64,000 bases of DNA from Cristatella mucedo (Eukaryota; Bryozoa; Phylactolaemata; Cristatellidae). Below are positions 60,804-64,000 of the stretch, one piece after another. Numbering within the stretch: the first letter of the stretch is position 1; each line of letters starts with the position of its first letter. The translations under genes were made by a program, and so were the position numbers. The notes under the pieces are model-generated. The model saw nothing but the letters and a program-made list of their open reading frames with translations. It made no database searches and was not told the origin of the DNA. The stretch spans positions 1,331,501 to 1,395,500 of the forward strand of contig WPIO01000001.1 in the NCBI GenBank assembly GCA_009760855.2, given 5' to 3'.

Positions 60804-61037
60804 CTCCAAACTTTCTGATGGAGGACTTCCTAGTTATTTATGCAGACAGCGGATTTATGGGAAGTTTCAGTGCTTGGGAGTTGTGCGACGTCCAAGCAGG
60901 AAAGCCTGCTCCTAGAAGCATCTACTACTGTATCTACGACTTCCAGGTCAAGAACCGAGTGGGTGTTCGTCGGTTAAGCACAGTAAATAATGTCTTGACT
61001 CTATGTGAGGTCATCGTATATGGATACCCTGCTCTAA
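60804..61037 (+). CDS. Exon C: C-terminal half of fucolectin-type F5/8C (FTP) domain
   Basis: The exon encodes 78 codons. It opens PNFLMEDFLVIYADS, the strand that in FTP domains reads like 'RLSNFxVYVGDS'. It then has a WELCDV segment, YYCIYDF, a VGVRRLS segment and ends LTLCEVIVYG, the family's characteristic C-terminal 'LxLCEVEVYG' strand. The acceptor is TTTTAG ending at 60803 and the donor GTAAGC starts at 61038; both are phase 1. The split codon with exon B is GCT (Ala). Three cysteines occupy the usual FTP positions. Together with exon B it forms one complete domain of about 150 residues, the normal length. The 14.1 kb intron between the halves holds the hAT relic, several LINE pieces and a foldback hairpin. 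Confidence 0.85.
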
Positions 61038-61227
61038 GTAAGCCAAAACAGACTATATAAGCTTTGGTGTGTATTGATTGATTTATTGTGACTTTTGTTG
61101 GGCGTCATCTTAGTATTCTCCTGTTGAATTTCGCTCGACATCTAATTACGGCATTGGCGTTTTCATGGCAGGAAGTGCGGCATAATCATATAACTAATGT
61201 GACTAAGCGCAGAAATGCAATGCATAA

Positions 61228-61455
61228 TTATTATTACAAACAAAACCACGATAAAGTGCCCTCAGAGAACTCATTCTCTTTCTCTCTCAAAGGGCTTTAC
61301 ATTTTCTGCAAACTAAGCTCGATCAAATTGTCTGTAGTAGAATGCTCAATAAGCAATAAAAAGAAAGTCATTACGGGGTCATTTGCATCGGATCAGAAAA
61401 AAGTTTGATCAGTGGCAGCATGCACAGTGTCAGCACTCTTAAGCACATGCATACG
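61228..61455 (-). mobile_element. LINE-A 3' end fragment
   Basis: AATTATTATTACAAACAAAA, then CGATAAAGTGCCCTCAGAGA and the UTR block GTGGCAGCATGCACAGTGTC. The hairpin has been expanded by an extra CTCTCTCAAAG. Confidence 0.83.
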
Positions 61456-61579
61456 TCACTAAAAACACTATTTTTTAGGTCATTAGCATATGGTTTGTTA
61501 CAACTAATTTCAAATGAGAACAGAAGTGAGCACCGGAATATTTTCACAGAGGAAAAACTTTCTTATGACAATAAATATC

Positions 61580-61690
61580 GGCATAATAATAATATTACTG
61601 CTGATGCTTTTTATATAGGGCTCTTAAATAAGTCAATCTATTTCTAGACACTTTACGGTTTCTACAAAAGAAGAACACACGAATGGTTCA
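61580..61690 (-). mobile_element. Diverged LINE-A terminal 3' fragment
   Basis: CATAATAATAATATTACTGC, then AGGGCTCTTAAATAAGTCAA and TCTATTTCTAGACACTTTAC. Position and order match other tails. Confidence 0.6.
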
Positions 61691-62319
61691 ATATATTGGC
61701 TGTACTGTGTGAACTACTTGGGCTCATATGCCCAAGGTCTTAGTCAATGAGCAGGATGAGCAAATGAGTGCCACAGTGGCTACTTCTGATTCGCCAGCTT
61801 CATGGCTGCCACGCCCCATTTTTTTCCCAATGCTGAGAATTTTAGATCTAGAATATTCGTAGTCACAGTTGTCAGGCAGTACTAAAAGTTTTGTTTCCTC
61901 GTTATGTAATAGTAGACACCGACTAAATGCTTCAATAGCCACAGGTTTATTGAATATGTAGATTAGTTAACGAAGCATATGACCAGCGATCTCATCTAGC
62001 ACCCTCCTTTAGAGACCCCCAAATAGACTGTAGCTAGAAAGACCTCCACTTGGAGGCCACAAGTTGTCTATCTGCGCCTTGCTTGCCCGGTAGCCAGAGA
62101 ATCAAGATTGGACGCTGAGGCGAAGCACGCTCTCCCTGGCACAGCTGAGCATTTTGGAACCGCGGTCTTCAAAACCAGTCACAGTTGCAACCGAGAAAAT
62201 GTGGTAGCCTGTTTCAGCTCGACGCTTTGCTCGATGCTGGGCAGTCGACCTTGAACTGATTCTGCCCATCACTTATTAAATTTCCAGGCTCACTATCACT
62301 TCCACTTGCTCTCTCGTCC

Positions 62320-62321
<2 letters not shown>
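61691..62321. other. Intron sequence, nothing recognised
   Basis: Part of the 1.8 kb intron between exons C and D. A 72-codon minus-strand frame at 61724-61942 has no known motif. Confidence 0.4.
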
Positions 62322-62393
<72 letters not shown>

Positions 62394-62398
62394 TCTCC
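62322..62398. repeat. CT microsatellite
   Basis: Almost uninterrupted (CT)n of about 70 nt, 410 nt upstream of exon D. Confidence 0.97.
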
Positions 62399-62805
62399 TA
62401 TTGCAACACAATTGCTACCGACCATCTTTGAGCTTCAATATAAAGCGATTGCTTGTTTCGCACATAAATGCGTCATGTTTAAGCTGAATAATATTTGATA
62501 CTAGGCTTCTGAAATCGAATGAATCATCCGTTTTTTGTCTTTTATTGTATTTATTTATAAATTGATTATCTCTTACGTCAACGAAATTTGTGCGGCGCTT
62601 CAACTGTCATAGACATACACCGTGTGGCTACCACATTCCAATTCCAATTTCTTAAATTGAGTTAAATTTGGGTACTGTGGCATGCAAGTCTATCATCTGC
62701 CTGAATTTTTCAACACCCTTTTCGCAAATAATGTTTTCCGTTTTATCTTTGCAACTTTTGACGCATCATCGGGAGCACTGCGAGACTATTTACATTGCTA
62801 TTTAG

Positions 62806-62955
62806 GCTGTCCTCAAGGTTTTGCTGGACCGGGATGTCTTTTGCGGACCTGTCGCGCGGTGGACTGCAGAGACTATGGTGGCAGGTGTGGCCTGTATGGC
62901 TGCGACTTCCCAGCCTGCCCCGACAGCAGGTATTTGCCACCAGAATGCTGGCTAA
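62806..62955 (+). CDS. Exon D: cysteine-rich EGF-like segment
   Basis: The exon encodes 50 codons with eight cysteines, starting with CPQGFAGPGC, the end pattern of an EGF-like module, followed by closely spaced cysteines (C-x4-C-x4-C-x6-C-x4-C-x4-C-x9-C). The acceptor AG is at 62804-62805 after a TATTT run, and the donor GTAAGT starts at 62956. Both are phase 1, and the split codon with exon C is AGC (Ser). It lies between the lectin-type domain and the FN3-like domain, where surface receptors of this type carry linking EGF repeats. The second half (GCDFPACPDSRYLPPEC) does not follow the standard GW.G..C ending, so it may be a divergent module. The open frame extends upstream of 62806 but that part has no EGF pattern; I treat it as intron. 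Confidence 0.75.
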   Translation, partial: AVLKVLLDRDVFCGPVARWTAETMVAGVACMAATSQPAPTAGICHQNAG

Positions 62956-63555
62956 GTAAGTGTTGACTCTCAAAAAAGCGACGTGCATTTAGGTCGTGCG
63001 TTCTCTTGGAATATTTTTATTTTTTAATGATTACCTTGACAACTATTGGAATCAACACCCCTACAGTATTGCCAGTTTTTTAGTTACTTTCGGCCCCACA
63101 CATTACAGATAAAGCACGGCTGAGTCAAGCGAGCACTCGATAGAGAGTGCTACACGGAGTTTTTTGCACGAGACGGCTGAAAAGGAAATGCTAGGGTGGA
63201 TAGAAACACAAATATCTGGTTGCACACGGATTTCGATAGAGATTTTCACCCAAGATAATATTCTAAGGAAATCTCGATAAACCGTCTATAAACGAAAAAG
63301 GTTACAAGCATTACTGTCAGCAATAAAGCTGTGAGGGCTGGATAACGTTAAAACTGTTTTGCTAATAAAGCCTAAAATGACGCGGCCAACCTGTATATCG
63401 TCTGCGTGTGCTGGAATTTTGGTTATAGCCTTTGCATGTAAACGACAGTACGTTTTTGTCTTTTTATCCGCAGTAAAACTCGGAGTCTTGCTCTATATTT
63501 AACAGCTCTATTTCACTACAGTCAATGCCTGCAAGAGATGGTGTACTTTTTGCAG

Positions 63556-63873
63556 CACTTCCAAGTCTTCAGGGCTTAACACTGGAGGCCAATACCACGT
63601 GTGACTCCATTGCTATCTTTTCCGAGGTCTTTACGTTCAGCGGCGACCTTTCACCCACTAAGCTATTGATTGAGTTTACCTCAGGAATTTTTGTAAATAA
63701 GAACTTGACAAAGGAAGACATCCGTAATGGCAGTCGATTGACGCTAACTGTTGGAGCTGAATCAAACCAAACGTACATGCTGAGGATTGTTCCGTATTGG
63801 TGTTACACGGGCGGCTCGTGTTTCCCCGGTGTAAATTCCGAATGGATATCGGTGACCACCGAAACGTGTTCGA
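63556..63873 (+). CDS. Exon E: fibronectin type III-like domain
   Basis: The exon encodes 106 codons, about the length of one FN3 domain. It starts LPSLQGLTLEANTTCDSIAI, resembling the FN3 A and B strands. It has the Y-x-L-R-I-V-P-Y pattern of the F strand and ends with SEWISVTTETC, like the FN3 G strand. The usual B-strand tryptophan is missing. Four N-glycosylation sequons (NTT, NLT, NGS, NQT) and four cysteines suggest an extracellular location. The start was chosen at the acceptor after CTTTTTGCAG because it keeps phase 1. The acceptor at 63520-63521 would need phase 0; read in phase 1 it hits a stop. The donor GTGAGT starts at 63874, phase 1, so the protein continues beyond the visible sequence. 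Confidence 0.72.
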
Positions 63874-63909
63874 GTGAGTAGTAGAGCTTCTTGTTGACGA
63901 TTGTCTCCG

Positions 63910-64000
63910 GTCTGCTATCTATTACTATTACTATCTATTGCTATTCCTGTCTATCTATCTATTACTATTAATATCTATTGCTATTACTATGCTATATATT
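63910..64000. repeat. TATC / TATTAC microsatellite, runs off the window
   Basis: CTATCTATTACTATTACTAT and related tetra- and hexanucleotides, beginning about 35 nt after the donor of exon E. Confidence 0.88.

Noticed and set aside
63522-63555. Acceptor at 63520-63521 as start of exon E
   Set aside because: In phase 1, as required by exon D, it leads to a stop at TGA near 63602; the acceptor ending at 63555 keeps the frame.

Overview
This is an invertebrate animal genomic window, AT-rich and gene-poor. It contains one recognisable host gene, split into short exons by introns of 0.6 to 14 kb, set in a dense field of decayed transposons, tRNA-derived SINEs and microsatellites. There are no bacterial-type operons, no intact long ORFs, and nothing that looks like a CRISPR array, rRNA or functional tRNA. 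The exon domains (fucolectin-type F5/8C, EGF-like, fibronectin III-like) and CR1/L2/Jockey-like LINEs fit an invertebrate metazoan. A lophotrochozoan such as a flatworm or mollusc is my guess, with low confidence.

The host gene is on the + strand and runs off the right edge. Five exons can be placed with splice sites: 37847-38008 (EGF-like), 46509-46730 and 60804-61037 (two halves of one fucolectin-type domain), 62806-62955 (Cys-rich EGF-like), and 63556-63873 (FN3-like). Every exon begins and ends in phase 1, every length is a multiple of three, and together they give 362 codons without a stop. The order EGF - fucolectin - EGF - FN3 points to a secreted or cell-surface modular protein, possibly the ectodomain of a receptor such as a receptor tyrosine phosphatase. 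The signal peptide, any membrane segment and any cytoplasmic domain are not visible.

The remainder is mobile DNA. LINE family A (my label) occurs as more than twenty 5'-truncated copies on both strands. It has RT C-terminal motifs and a 3' end with a short hairpin followed by ATT repeats. LINE family B (my label) has one 2.5 kb copy at 14935-17480 with degenerate endonuclease and RT motifs, plus several shorter pieces; its 3' end runs into ATTAC-type repeats. SINE1 has a tRNA-like head and a tail resembling the LINE-A 3' hairpin, so it probably uses the LINE-A machinery. SINE2 has a different tRNA-like head and its own body. Two DNA-transposon relics are recognisable: a PIF/Harbinger transposase (20010-21740) broken by a LINE-A 3' end, and a ZMYM1-like/hAT transposase relic (about 54360-55790, minus strand).

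By region: 1-6.4 kb LINE-A and SINE2 fragments; 6.4-11 kb nothing recognised; 11-13.8 kb a long inverted repeat; 14.9-19.4 kb LINE-B and LINE-A; 19.4-22.3 kb SINE1, Harbinger relic and LINE tails; 22.3-37.8 kb scattered repeats; 37.8-64 kb the host gene, with its introns full of LINE and SINE pieces, hairpins, microsatellites and the hAT relic.
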